DNA of 64,000 bases, taken from positions 124,001 to 188,000 of the forward strand of contig MU277717.1 in assembly GCA_022385805.1 (NCBI GenBank), in the 5' to 3' direction. Below are positions 42,532 to 54,888 of this stretch, in pieces. Position numbers and translations under genes: made by a program. The notes beneath the pieces were generated by a model, which saw only the letters and a list, made by a program, of their open reading frames with translations, made no database searches and was not told the DNA's origin. Numbering within the stretch: position 1 is the stretch's first letter; each line of letters starts with the position of its first letter. Origin of the DNA: Pilatotrama ljubarskyi (lineage: Eukaryota > Basidiomycota > Agaricomycetes > Polyporales > Polyporaceae).

Positions 42532-44872
42532 TCACGCAAAAGGGCCTCCAATCCGATGCAGGACAATTTCCCGAATATGTCTCCCCTCAGTGTCCATCTA
42601 CGATAGTCAACACAAAAGTTGAGTACCTTGCTCATGGTCATCGAGGACAAAGCTGACTCACCTTCAAGCCGACGATGATGTCCTCGTCCAGCAACACGCT
42701 TTCGTAGTCGTCGGGGACGGGGACGCTCATCTCCATGAACGGCAGCGACGACTCGAGCTCGATCTCCCAAGCGTCCGAGTCCTGGATCTTGGTTGTTCCT
42801 AGCACCACCTTCATCTGCCGCTCCGGTAGACCCGCCCTCTGGGCTGTCCTCCGAGCGGCTGGCACATACACGTTGTCGTCGTCGGACTGCTCATCTTCCT
42901 CTTCGTCTGTGTCCATGTGAATATTCCCTTCCACTTCCACCCCATCTTCTTCCTCTTCCTCCTCTTCATCGTCGTCTTCCTCTTCTTCCCCCAAGGTTCC
43001 CACATCGTGCTCGATCCTGGGACTGAACTCCGCGTAATCTTCCTCCAAGATCTCCTCTCCGGGCAACGCGCCGACAGGCTCGCCGCTCAACGAGCGGCCG
43101 TGGATGTATCGCTTGATTCCGAGCCTGTTGAAGTCGAAGACGTGCAACCGCCCGTCCGAACGCACGCGCACGAACCGTTGCCCACACGTCGTCGTGATCC
43201 AACGGGTGCCCGCGAGCTCGTCTTGGAACCAGCGCGTCACTGCGGGGCCCCATTTTGCCCAGGGGACCGTGGGTGGACCGTCTGTGCGCTGATCGTCTTC
43301 GTCTTCGGAGTGGGCTGCGAGCCGGCGCCGACGTCGTTGAGGCTCTTCATACGCGAAGGGGTAGTAATACGCTCCTGGGAGCTGCGGTCCTACGTGCTCC
43401 TCCTCGTCCGTCATTTCCTCGTCCTCGTGCAGAGCCTCTTGCGAGCTGATGGACTCGTCCGGGGTGTCCCCACTATCCCCAGTACACGTAGCCTTGCCTG
43501 CCCTCGAAATTCGTCGATGTTCTAGAGCCGCGTGCATGGTTTCGACAAGAGATGAGCGGTGGACGATCATCGTGTAGACGCGAGTGACTCCTATCGGGAG
43601 CCGCAAGTGCAAATGCAGGATCATGACAGCCTTTTCTGGATCGGAGTAGTATGGGACGGCTTTCTCCGTATACGTTGCGGATGACGGTGGCCCGCGCGGG
43701 TTGGGCTCGCAGCGACATGTCATGCGCAGCACGAGCGCTCCCGGATGGAGGGGAGGCAGCTGGAGGACGCAGGTTGTCTTCAGCTCAGGGAGCTCTGTTT
43801 TTGTGAAGATACCCTGCTGCGCGCCGGGTGGCGGGGCTGGGGGCGGGGCCGCGAGCTCATCGCCGAACTGGCATATCTCCAGGGCGTTCATTGGAATGAT
43901 CGGGAGTACGACCGTATCTGGAGAGAGGAGGATGAAGGAGTTGAACATCGTCGGGTCCGAATACAAGCGTTTCTGGCCCTGTAGCTCAAGTTTATCACCT
44001 AGAACCTGAGTACGGAGCGAGCGCGGAGCTTACCACCATGGGCCGACCGGTCTTCCAGTTGTAGATGACAAGGGTGACAGGGTCGGCGTTTATGAACGGG
44101 AAGTAGTTGTTGAGCAGGAAGCATAGGGTGTCGCCGGATATCTCGAGCATGATGCTACAGTGTCCGGGAAGGTAGTGTATGGTGTCGAAGTGTATGACGG
44201 ACTTCGCTGCCGCCGGATGGGGTTGTCCGGTAGAATGCTGAAGCAGGTGGATATCAACCGCTGCAAGTAGTCGAGCTTCATTGACATATCTATTAGGAAG
44301 CTACAAGTGAGTTGGGAGCTCGAACGAGGAGCTTTATGCGGTAATGAGGGCACTTACGAATAGGTCACCACTGCAATCAGGTCGTGTTCTTGGATGGCGA
44401 GGCCCACGTCAATGACCTGCTTTCCTAGGTCTATATTCGACCACAAAGAGGGAGGAGCTCTTGGGCCGCTCCCAGAAAATGCGGAGTGAAGGCCTATGGT
44501 GTGGACGGCATCTGTCCCCGAGAAGCCTTCCGCCACTCTCCTTTCGCCGAGGAGGAGGGTTCCACCGGTAAGGTCATATATACCAGAGGGACGGTGGCCA
44601 AGCACCAAGGACCTCTTGTCGGACAAGTCAAGGGTCCTCCATGCCTGCTCCTTCGCTCGCAGGATTCGCAGTCGTTCGCCGGGCACCAGACGCGAAGACG
44701 GGTTGTCGACCATCGCAGCCACACGGAGCTCGATGTCGTACTGCAGCGCGGCATTCGACTTGACGACGTCTCTCCATCGAGAGCATACTTGCTGCAGATT
44801 GAGCAGGTCACGAAAATGCAGGTCCGAGGCGATGTGGACGAGCAATTCGTCGGGAAGGTCGAGGAGGGACAT
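42532..44872 (-). CDS. F-box protein with long acidic tract
   Basis: Exons in transcript order are 44358-44872, 44034-44289, 42662-43978 and 42532-42597, giving 717 residues. The F-box MSLLDLPDELLVHIASDLHF with LNLQQVCSRWRDVV is canonical and at the extreme N-terminus, so this is a likely SCF substrate receptor. The middle resembles the beta-propeller-like region of many mushroom F-box proteins (EARLLAAVDIHLLQHSTG, LVIYNWKTGRPMV). Two acidic stretches follow, including an uninterrupted run of 18 Asp/Glu encoded around 42950-43000 and a DTDEEEDEQSDDD run. The terminal exon adds the short conserved-looking tail IREIVLHRIGG. The substrate is unknown. The gene is divergent from uS8m, with 201 bp between start codons. 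Confidence 0.83.
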
Positions 44873-45073
44873 GTTGTGGCCAGCGACAAGCCTCGAGATG
44901 ATCGACGTCAGATTCGAGACGAGAGGTCAACGGGCGCCTGTCCAGGCTTTCTCTGCCACCGTCTCTTGCTGAGCCGCCCGACCTCCCATCTTCCGTTCCT
45001 TCTCTCCGGGTATCCCCTACGACCTCTTGAAACCTGGGATTACTGCCAAAGACATCTTCAGGACGTCGGAAAC

Positions 45074-45538
45074 ATGGTCCTCCCGCACTATCTCTGCTCA
45101 CACATTCAAAACGCCTTCCGGGCACGGCACCAGCACATCGCGGTCCCCCACAATACTCAAAACCTCGCCATCCTCTCCATCCTCCTCCGCGCCGGCTTCC
45201 TCTCAAACGTCACCCGCGGGACGATCGAGGAACCCTCGCCAGACGCCTTCCACCGCGTGAATGACTCGCAAAAGCGGATATGGGCCGACCTCAAGTACCG
45301 GGACGACCGGCCGGTCCTCGCTGACATGGAGCTCATCAGCCGGCCGAGCAAGCCCATCTTCATGGACCTGAGCGAGATTCGGAGGTTGTGCACGGGAAGG
45401 CGTGTGCAGAACGTGAAGCCGCTGCGTATGGGCGAGATTGCGATCGTGAAGACCAAGGAGCGGGAGCACGAGTGGTTGGAGGCGCGGGAGGCCTTGCAAC
45501 TGAGGATACCTGGGGAGGTCATCTGCCGGGCACGGTAG
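45074..45538 (+). CDS. MRPS8: Mitochondrial small-subunit ribosomal protein uS8m
   Basis: A single-exon frame of 154 residues. uS8 binds the central domain of the small-subunit rRNA and is essential for assembly of its platform. Characteristic blocks are VLPHYLCSHIQNAFRARHQH, LAILSILLRAGFLSNVTRG, IWADLKYRDDRPVLADMELIS and the C-terminal MGEIAIVKTKE, in the order seen in fungal mitochondrial S8. I chose the Met directly before VLPHYLCS because the N-terminus of the family begins there; the frame is open for nearly 200 codons upstream, but that part overlaps the F-box gene on the other strand and is not conserved. The N-terminal region itself probably acts as an uncleaved targeting signal. Confidence 0.85.
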   Translation: MVLPHYLCSHIQNAFRARHQHIAVPHNTQNLAILSILLRAGFLSNVTRGTIEEPSPDAFHRVNDSQKRIWADLKYRDDRPVLADMELISRPSKPIFMDLSEIRRLCTGRRVQNVKPLRMGEIAIVKTKEREHEWLEAREALQLRIPGEVICRAR

Positions 45539-46234
45539 GGTATTCAGTGGCATTGCAGTGAGTCTATCAACTACATGGAATAAGCCACATGGTCTGATAA
45601 GTTCATGGGTAGTCTTACATCTTACAGTATGCGTAGTCTCGCTCCTCTCATCGGAAATAGAGAGCATAATCTGGCCAAACATTATCCGGCTTGCCATGAT
45701 CTATCGAGGCCATGCCTCAGAACACGGTTCCTCGCCTCACGTCAGTCCCGCGCAGCACTGACGGTGGGATAAAACCACTAGCAGTCACAGCTTGGGAGGG
45801 ATGCATCGCGCCGGTGGCTCAGTGCGTGTCCTGCGTGCGAACGCTTACTTACTACATATATGCAGTGAGCCCGCAAGCCTCGGACTAGTAGCTCAGAAGG
45901 CTTTCGAGACCCGCCCTCGAATCGGTGCCTAACGGAGTTATAGCCTGTCCAATGTGGAGACAGCTGCAAGGGATGACCAAGTAACTTGGCGTACCGCGGG
46001 AGAGCAGATTCAACAGCAACAAGAAGGAAGCAAATGAATGCACATAATTGGGAACGCAGTGGAACGACCGCGTGCTAGGCCGCCACGTCCCCATGTCTAT
46101 GGCCCTCCCAGCAAACGATAGCCATTTCATCTACGCACGATCCCAGCATCATAACACTCGTCTCCCCCGGCGGACCGGAGCCATGCTCAACATATGAAGG
46201 CTGCCTCCACGCGTCGTGGAAGACGACTCCGCAA
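45539..46234. other. Convergent 3' spacer
   Basis: Lies between the uS8m stop codon and the stop codon of the next minus-strand gene. Frames of 60-80 codons are present, none convincing. A GGTGGCTCAGTGCG word near 45813 hints at a tRNA A-box, but no matching B-box or cloverleaf follows. Confidence 0.4.
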
Positions 46235-48627
46235 CTAGGAAGGCCAAGAAGATCCCAAACCTCCGCCGGGACGCGTTTTCGCTACTATGAAGGGAACCCC
46301 GATGAGCAGTAGACCGACGAGTGAACGTGGAGGATAGACATTCCGTACCCGGGCAACCCTTCGGCGAACGGCACCATAGCGCTGTTGGACCCCAAACGTG
46401 TCGAAAGTGAGTGTAGTCCCGTCGTCGTACTGCTGTTCGTCGTTGGGAAGCTCTGCGGGGGCTGCGAGTGGCCGAGCCTCGTCTGCGGACTTGTGGCGAG
46501 GCGACCTGTCCGCTGAAAGCCCGCATTTGTATGCAGAGAGGGATGTGGGAGGCAGCGGGGCGCGACGGATCGCGAATGGCTTGAAAGCAGATTGAGCGAG
46601 GTCCGCCCCAGGTTCGCTTCGACCGTTGCTGCCCTTCCCGCGCTGTGCAGAGTCAGAGGTACCACCTTCGCACACTGTAGTAAGACGCTTCTTTGGAGGC
46701 GGTGGCGGGATATACGTCGTAACCCTCCGCCTCTCCCCACCTCCCTTCTGTACTGATCCACGTCCGACCGCAGCCTCGGCCTGCGCCCACCGTCCCTTGA
46801 GTGCAGCAGCCAGCCGCGGCGCTTTGAACGTCCCGCTACTGACCTCGCCTTTCCCGCCGACACGCTGCTTCCTGTCGGGAAGGGTGGACCACTCTGCGTG
46901 CGGGGAGCCGAAGGCGGCGTATGCGTCGCGCTTCTTTGTGCGGGGCTTCCTATTGGTGTAGAGCGTGTGTTGGATGCAGGGCGACGGGGACGGGGTGGAG
47001 GGAGGGGAAGCAGGGTGTGGCCGCGGCACGATGTTGGAAGGCGGCTTGGTGGAGGCGGACGGAGTGCGCATCTTTGCTGGCGGCGGCAGGGCCGGCGACG
47101 GTGCGCGAGAAGCGACTCTTGTGGAGGCCGGCTGGTGTGTAGTGGATTGCACCATTGCATGACAGGATGTCGCTGCGAATCGTCGTCGAGCTTCCGACAT
47201 AGCCTCGAGATGCTCAGGAGGTTGTGGTGGGCGTAGAGTCTGCATCCGGTGATCCTTTGAGGGGCCGGATGAGGAATATGCGATAGGATGAGTGTATGCG
47301 AGCTTTTCCGGGAGGACAGGGCTGCATTCGCGTTTCAACGTAGCAGGCGATAAGCACGTATAGGAAGGTAACTGAGCCCTCTCCTCTGTCGGCAAGATAT
47401 GGTCGAAAGGCCCAGGAATTTTCGCTTTGGGCAGTTGTGTCCGGATGCTGCCAGTTGGTGCGAGTTTCACCGCAGCGGGTGCGGTAGGACAGGTGTATGC
47501 GTGTTCCGCCGGAAGGACTGAGCTATAGGGGCGTTGAGACAGTGGGGGAGGACAGAGAGGGGGAGATGTGTAGGGGTGAGGGGCCGCGTTGAGGTCTGGA
47601 GAACGCCACTCCCTCTTCCATTGCTGCCCTTCGCCATTATCACGTAGAGGTAGTTGCGGATATGCGGCCGCGGGTTCGCCTGTTGGGCAATGGCAGTGAG
47701 TATCGGCTATGGTATTACGCACAGAGCCCTTCCGGAACGCTGCGTACTTGCCAAGCTCGGAGGACTCTGCCAGCGGTCAGAGGACCACAACGCGCTCGGA
47801 GGCACCGACGAGCTTAGATACCGTCCAACTACAGGTCGCGCAAAGTCCGTTTGATGAGGAGACAGAGGCTTGCGTACTTCCCAGGTAGAGCGGGGCGCCA
47901 TCAGCTGAGGATATTCTGGTATATCTGGGTGCGAAGAGGCAGGTATATGCGATCCATTAGGCAGGAAGTCAGCAGGATCCGAGGGGAGCTGGGCTTGACG
48001 TGGTGCTAGAGGCGATGGGAAACCAGAGAAGCCATGCAAAGGACGTGGAGATTGTTGCCAGTCAAATCTGCGAGCAGTTACACCAGAGTCACAAGCAGAG
48101 AACCCTATTCTCTTCGAGCACGAGGATTCCAGTTTGGCAATGGCATCAGGCTGGAGATCGTCGACCAGAGTCTCGTCGGAGGGTATATGCGCATCGTCCT
48201 CGACCAATGTCATAGCATCAGTGATGGGAGTCGCAGGAACATCGACGACAGGACGAGATGGACGGAGCTTCTTAGATTGGTCCCTGAGCAAGTCCAGTAC
48301 TGTTGGCTTGGTCGGCTTGGTCGGAGGTGACTTCTTCTTCTGCAGAGTAGACTGAGGCTTTGGCGGACGTACGGCAGCGTTTGCTTTCGCAATAGACCAG
48401 GGGTTTGGCTTGTAGGTGGCAGCATCCGCACGAGAGGCAAGGTCCAGCTCTCCGAGGAGTCGAGAATCATCAGAAGCAGCTGCAGCATGGCTGGGGCGGT
48501 CAGAGGCTGGTCCCTGAGCATCGTGGTCGTCGTCTGAGCTATCGTCGTCGCTGTTGTATCCGTCGCCAAAGACGCGTCCGCGGAGGCTGAGCGACCAGCA
48601 CGAGTCCGTCTGCGGTCTCTTGGCCAT
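46235..48627 (-). CDS. Proline-rich, largely disordered protein of unknown function
   Basis: Exons in transcript order are 47748-48627 and 46235-47679, giving 774 residues. No domain recognised. The N-terminus MAKRPQTDSCWSLSLRGRVF leads into an acidic stretch (DDDSSDDDHD), then long Pro/Ser/Ala-rich sequence with basic patches. TYIPPPPPKKRL lies near residue 600, and a possible hydrophobic helix LVGLLLIGVPFIVA lies close to the C-terminus. The first intron uses GTACGC and keeps frame. The last 40 codons could be an unspliced intron, in which case the hydrophobic helix would be an artefact. The gene is divergent from another disordered protein, with 210 bp between start codons, which suggests co-regulation. 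Confidence 0.6.
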
Positions 48628-48837
48628 GGGAAGGGAGTGGGAGGAGACAAGCGACGCCCGGCAAAACGCGACTCACAGCATGCGTGTTTACGTCACGTGC
48701 GAGCAGGTACGCGGTAGCGTGACTCGTTGGAGTGTGCGTTGGTTCGGTTCTTGTCGGGTTGGTTTGTCTCCACGACCTCTTTGTTCTGCTCGCCGTCTCA
48801 GACTGCTGCTGCTCAAACTTAGACAATTGGCGGTGTT

Positions 48838-51800
48838 ATGGAGAATGTGCCTCCTCCTGCAATGAACGGCGACGATCTCCCTTCTCTCGACGACCTCCTC
48901 CACTCCAAGCGCAACGCGAAAGCCTCGAGGCAAAAGCGATCACTCGCTTTGAATGCCAGGACCAATGCCGATAACGAGCACCAACCCTCTCGCCATGAAT
49001 CAGGTCTCTTGACACCCCCGTCGTCTCAGCAAGAGGAAGACATGGACCCGGCGAGGATGTTATTCAGCCCACCCCCGGAGGAGGAGCTGAGAGGCAGTAG
49101 TCGCAACTCGGTGAGTAGCTCCGAAGCCACAACGATCACAGCGATTCCATGGCTCTATATGCATGAGCGCTGCAGTTACCGAGAAGCGAGCTATTGGGAT
49201 TGCAGGGCCAATTGTTCCGTTCCATGTCCTGCAGGCTGATGCCTGCGATGGTGTTCCGTGCCGAGCAGGACGACCTCGCGCGTATGTCGTCCGGTACAGT
49301 AGTCAGTCGCGCTGTCAGTGGGTCGCAGTAGGACTGGGATTGTCGCTTTGAAGCATCTGGCTATCATTTTGCGAGGTCGACGGTCCTAACAGCGATTTGC
49401 ACATATCTGCAGGTATCCCGCGCACGATCGGCACCTGCGCAACCACCCTTCACCCCGTCTCTTCTCGCGGATCCCCCGGGCTCGGCAACCGGCTCATCGA
49501 AACGCAAGCGCAATACTCACAATCGGGCTTCATCCCATACCACGCTCAGTTCTCTCTTCGACGATCCCTCGACAAGCACCCAAGCCCCCGCCGAAGCGAC
49601 TCCCAACCCGAAGCCACGCAAACAGACGAGGCGTTCCACCCCGTCCATTGCCATCGATTCCCCTACCCGTCCGTTGGCTGGGCCGGCGGACGAGCCGTCC
49701 ACGCCCACCCGCTCGTCTTCGCAGCACCGAAGCCAATCGCCCTCCAAACGCGCCCTTTACCTCTCCCCGCACCAAACAAATCCCAATGCAGACTACATCC
49801 CGCCCCTCTTGACCATACCGCGCCAGAGCGTCTCCGTCTCTGGGCGGCGCCGGTCTGCCACTCCGATAACCCCGTACGAGCCCCCGCGTGAGCGGTTCAC
49901 GCCTCCGCGCGAGATCATCCACACGCCACCGGGGGCCGCGCAGCAGTCGCCGTCGAAGATGTCCAAGTCGAGCAAGCGCAAGTCCGTCGCGCCGAAGAGC
50001 GCGAAGAAGCTCGTGCTGGTGATCAAGAAGGAGCCGCCCGAGGTCGATCTTTCCGAACCGCCGCCGCCGCCCTCACCGACGGATGACCCGCTCCTTTTGA
50101 AAGGGGAGGAGCGACCTGCGCGGAGGCAGAAGCCGCGCACGAGTCAGCTGTCGACGTCGTCCTCTACGCATGCGCGCGACACGCCCTCCATCGCGTCCAG
50201 CTCTCCTGTCAGTCCGCCGCGGGACGGAGGAGGCGTGGGGCGCCTGCCGGACCTCAACTCAAGCATTGACGTGAGCATGCGCGACGCGAGCTACGACAGC
50301 GGCACGGACGACTCCTTCGCCGGGCCCTCCGCGCCCGTATTCGACTTCACGCACGCGCAGGACGACGGCGCCGCGTGGGATGACGCGGACTCGGACGCAG
50401 GCTCTGACGACTTCGACCAGACAGGCGAGTACACGGGCAGGTTCAAGGTGCTCACGGTGCCAACGAAGGCGGACCCGCCGAGCAGCTGCACGCGTGCCCG
50501 CCAACAGGCGTGGGGGCATCCGATCAGTCCGTTCCCCGGCTCGACAGGGCGGAGGACGAGTCTCCCGAGCTCACCCCCATTGCGGGCTGGGCCGGACGAC
50601 CAGGCTGGGACGGGTACGGAGGAAAGCCCGGACGAAGACGACGTGTTCATCTTGGACGGGGCGGTGGACGTGGATTCTATCGAGCCAGACGAGTCTTTGC
50701 CGAATACGTCTCAGGAGACTGTGGATGGAGCGGAGGAGTCGATGCTCGTCCAGGATACACCGAAGGCTCAGTCCCCTGTCCGGTCGCCCTCGCCGCTGCC
50801 CATTGTAGAGGTTCCGGAACAGGAGGATGTCACTGTGGCGCATCATCCTGCTGAACATCACGTCCGGTTTGCTGCTAGGAAGCCGTCTGAGGAAAGTCGA
50901 GATGATGAGGACGACGGGGAGGACGTGCCAATGGAAGACGTGTCTTTCGACAGCAGCCAGGATGGGACGGCGCGCGATACAGCTTCACCCGAACCGTCTA
51001 CCGAACAACACGGACCGTCACAAGGGGATGAAAACATGCACTTCGAACGTGTGTACCGCGAAGGCCATACAGAAGACGCCGTCGAAGATCAGGGCGACTC
51101 GAGCGACGAAGAAACCGTCGATCGGGAGCTTTCGCGTGAACCGGATCCCCAGAGCGACGACGACGAGGAGGAACGCGGCATTCGTCTCCCGCAACCCACT
51201 GTGCTCACCCCTCCCCGCGCAACCACCCCAGCGCGCCCCATCTCTCCTCAGGCGCGCCCTCGGGGCTTCCTCTCGATCACCTCTCCCCTGCGCCGACAGA
51301 AGTCCCCACAAGCGCCAGGACTCCACGCGCGCGATGTATCTCCGATGCCCATGCCTTCCATCCAGTCTGTCTTCGCGACGCCCGCTGCACCTGCATCCGC
51401 ATCTGCACCTCGGGCGTATGTCGAGGATGCTCCAGAAGAAAGTCAGCCCCGCGCGCGAGAGGAGACGCAGGAGACGGCGGTGGAGATGGAGGTGGAAGAC
51501 GGCTCGGACGCGAACGCTGCTACTGAGGTGGAAGACGGGAGCGAGGACGACAGCGAGGAGCTCGATGACGGAGTGATCAAGATCACGAGCGGCGACCCGC
51601 GTGCTGCTGCTCGCGCCGCGGCCATCTTGAAGATGGTACGCTAGCTTTTTCTCATGGATGTGTTTTGCTGAGACTGATTGTTGTCTAGCACGACTACGAC
51701 TTCATCATCAAGGACCCCTCGCGCAAGCGTCGGCACTCAAGCCTCGACTCCGCCATGCGCGCCGCGCGGCGCAAGTCCGTCGTCGAGGGCGGAATCAGCA

Positions 51801-53322
51801 AGCGAAGCACGCCCGTGAAGCGGCGGCGCACGATCGGCGGCGTCGTCGGCGACAAGGTGATCATTCCCGGCAGCCCCGCGATGACCGTGCCCGAGCTCCT
51901 GCACGAGGCCGAGCGCACCGTCGAGCAGCGTGAGCGGAGCCTGCACACGCCCTTGCGCACGCTCTCCTTCCATGGCGACGGCGCCGACGGTGGCAGTGGC
52001 GCGTTCAAGCTGCCTATGCTCGATAGGCCTGCGTTCGAGACGCCCGCGCCTCGTCAGCGCGTGCACTCGCGCCCGCTTTTCAATCCGAATGGGCCGCGTA
52101 GCTGGGATAAGGACGATTGGAAGCTGCTGGATGCGTGCTTTACAGACGAGCGGCTCGCGCTGGGGTCGCATAAGCGTCCGCTTGGCGAAGCTGTCCTTGC
52201 TCCTGTGGATGATGTGGAGTTGGACCGTGTCGTTGATAGGTTCCTGGAGCAGACGGGCGGGGTCCCGGTCGAGGGATGCTGGCCGGGCTGGAGTCGGTGC
52301 GTGCACTCTCTCGTTGTAGTGCCAGGCAGTGGTTCTGATGATCATGCAGAGAGGACCTCTTACGGAGGACGCAGGCTCTACAGAAGAAGCAGCGTTCTGG
52401 CAAGGTCGCCCCGCCCACGCCGAGCGGCCGCTTCGGCTCTGTCGCGTTGTCGGAGGTCCCAGACTTCACACCCCTCCCCAGCCGGCAGTCCTCTGTGCAA
52501 CCAGGGCTGCTCCGTCGGGAATCGACCGCCAGTGTGCAGAGCACCAAGCCGGCAGTTCCTGCGTCCTTGCTCGCGCCTCGCTATTCACATCTGCTCGAGG
52601 AGGCGATCTCGATCTCGAAGGGGGAGAGCAGCCTGCACTCTAGCTCGCAGCCGGTGGGGTACCGGAGCGCTTCTGCACCTGCGCCTGAGTCGCCGAGCGC
52701 GGTCACATCGGACAAGGGTGACAAGGCTGCAGAGGTCGTCTCCACGCCGCATAAGGCATTCTCGGAGCAACCTCCAGATCAGCCCACACCTGGCCGGTCT
52801 ATCGCGTCACGCATGAAAGGCTTCTTCTTCTCGTACCTGCCCAAGGCCACCAAGAATACACAACCGAAGAAGCCTCTGGTTCCTGCGCATCCCGGTCTAC
52901 CTATACCTCCTCCCGAGGTTTTCCAGAAACCCCGGCCTCCGATCGCCACCCCCGTGTCCAAGCCTCCCTCCAAGCCAGTCCCGCCCAAGGAGCTCGTGCA
53001 CCTCAACCACGCGCCGCCTCCCAAACCGTCCATGATCCCGCGCCTCGCACAGAAGCCGAAGCGGCTTGTCGACCTGCACCCCGCACCCCCGCCGCAACCA
53101 AGGCCCCGCTCGTCAACCGGGCTCGTGAGCGACAGGAGGAGCAGCAGCGGGAGCGTGAAGGACTTGGTGCGGAGCTTCGAGTCGTTGGAGAAGCAGCAAG
53201 AGAGGGAGAGGCAGGAGGAGGTCTCACGGCTGCGCCGCGTGCGGAGCGTCGGGGAGTGGGCTGTTGCGACGAGCTCGCGCGGGCAGGGCTCGCAGGGGCA
53301 GAAGCCTACGTGGAAGCCCTGA
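48838..53322 (+). CDS. Large disordered, probably nuclear protein with a conserved C-terminal module
   Basis: Exons 48838-49110, 49413-51635, 51689-52296 and 52350-53322 give 1358 residues. I do not recognise the family. Most of it is low complexity: Ser/Pro-rich with many SP/TP sites, acidic runs (DSDDE, EEVDDGSEDDSEELDDG) and basic clusters (KSSKRKSVAPKSAKK, KRRRTIGGVVGDKV) that could be nuclear localisation signals. The only part that looks folded is around residues 960-1050: RSWDKDDWKLLDACFTDER, LDRVVDRFLEQTGG and the helix EDLLRRTQALQKKQRSG. A C-terminal helix (LEKQQERERQEEVSRLRRV) may be a coiled coil. The first intron is 302 nt, long for this locus. A chromatin or cell-cycle role is only a guess from composition. 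Confidence 0.72.
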
Positions 53323-53598
53323 TCTAGTTGTTTGTATACATCTTGACTCGAGGCAGAAGAGTATGAGGAGCCGCAGTATATAGGGTCGTGGTTTCCGTAT
53401 GCGATCTCATGACGATAACGATCTAGTATACCTACAGACAGTACTGTTTGCATACCTGCACACGTAGTGTAATTTCTCTGGACGCGGCCGAGTCGTGCTC
53501 CGCAGTATGGTACATATGGCGACGATACATCTATACATGCATTTCTTGTCTTGGATCTCTACTTCTTGTTCCCCTCGCACCGGCAATGCATCTATGAT

Positions 53599-54888
53599 TC
53601 AGTAGTAACCGAGGTCACGTTGGGCAGCTTTCATCGGTTCGTACAGGCCATGCTGCTCGCCTAAGCCATAGGTGAGCGTCATGCGCTGCAGGATGGATGG
53701 GCCGTCGTCTGGGTCACACTCGATCTACAGCCTGATGAGACTCGGGGGATAGCATTGGAAGAGACGTCTACTGACCAGAGAGATGATGTCGTCGAGGAGA
53801 TGCGCCTGCCCTGCGGACATCCCGGGCAAGCCTTGGTAGTTGGCATTGACGATGTGTACATGGAAGTGGTCTATAGCAAGTGATCAGCATGACCCTCGAC
53901 TACTCCCCCCCATAATGCGCTCACAGTAAGATGGCTGATAGTGTATGAACATGCGCAAGGACCCGTGCTCGAGCCCCCAGCGCTCCTTCACCGCACGCGC
54001 CGCCTCTCGGCGGATGCTCTTGAGCATGGTCAGGTGGCTCTTGTTCAGGTCGCGCAGGCTTCGTATGCTGCGATTGAAGGCGATGGCAACGAGGTATAGA
54101 GAACTGAGCGTGACGAGGTCCCACTTCATATCGGGCAAGATCACGTAGCCGTGTTCGGGCGAAGGGTCCCGGAAGAGAACCTTGTCTGCCTCAGAGACAC
54201 CGTTCAGGATGTTCTCGACCCTTGATATGCTAGCAATAAGCAAACAGCCTGTAGTGATCTTGGAGGCAGTCGACGCACCATTGTGTTCGCGATGGAGGGA
54301 AGGCGGCGATATATGGCTTGACGATGCTCTCGAACAGAGCCGGGGTCTCGTGAACTATGACCACCTCCTGTCTCGAATACTGCAAGATGCGTCATAAATC
54401 TGGTCCTACGTAGAGGGAGGACCACCGTACCTTCCGTATGTGCACCTCGGTCGCCGGGTGTACAATATTGATCTTGACATCAGGTCTGTCTGCCGAGGCT
54501 TCGAGCCATCCAAACAACCAGGTATACTGGTTGAGTTCCCATTCAGCCGGGATGCAGGGCACCGTCCGATGAGTGGGCTTACAATGTCGGTGCCCTCAAT
54601 AAGCTTTGCGTCACTAAGCAGACCGGGCAGAAGCTGCTCTGCATGGTCCACCGTCAATGCGGTCTTCTCGATGCGCACAATGGCCGTTGAATGCTCAGAC
54701 GTCCCCTCCGAGTCCGGGAGCGTCCCGAGAAGAGTGAGCGCATGGGTTATCGGGTCTGCAAGGCGTAGAGCACTTTCAGTGGCACGTTTGGAGCGAGGTA
54801 TGGCTCATGCCCGGAAGACCGACGAACCTTCGTTCAAGACGCGTTGGAATTGGAACTGCCGCAGTGTTTCAAGATCGTACTTGGACAT
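53599..54888 (-). CDS. DCS1: DcpS scavenger mRNA-decapping enzyme (m7GpppX diphosphatase)
   Basis: Exons in transcript order are 54828-54888, 54583-54755, 54431-54526, 54279-54379, 53925-54220, 53776-53870 and 53599-53724, giving 315 residues. It hydrolyses the residual cap dinucleotide left after 3'-to-5' mRNA decay. The C-terminal HIT domain carries the histidine triad in YHFHVHIVNANYQG near residue 243; upstream are the cap-contacting blocks ENILNGVSEADKVLFRDP, YVILPDMKWD and SLYLVAIAFNRSIRSLRDL. The N-terminal dimerisation half (TAIVRIEKTAL, YTWLFGWLEA, EVHIRKYSRQEVVIVHETP) and the closing LTYGLGEQHGLY also match. Length is slightly shorter than human DcpS. All key residues are present. 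Confidence 0.92.

Noticed and set aside
42940..43000. CTTCCT-rich tract as a simple repeat
   Set aside because: It encodes the Asp/Glu run of the F-box protein on the minus strand, so it is explained by coding sequence.
44486..45073. N-terminal extension of uS8m by nearly 200 codons
   Set aside because: It lies antisense to the F-box gene and does not resemble a ribosomal protein; the conserved start is at 45074.
45800..45930. Possible tRNA (GGTGGCTCAGTGCG word)
   Set aside because: No B-box GGTTCGANTCC at the right distance and no cloverleaf stems.
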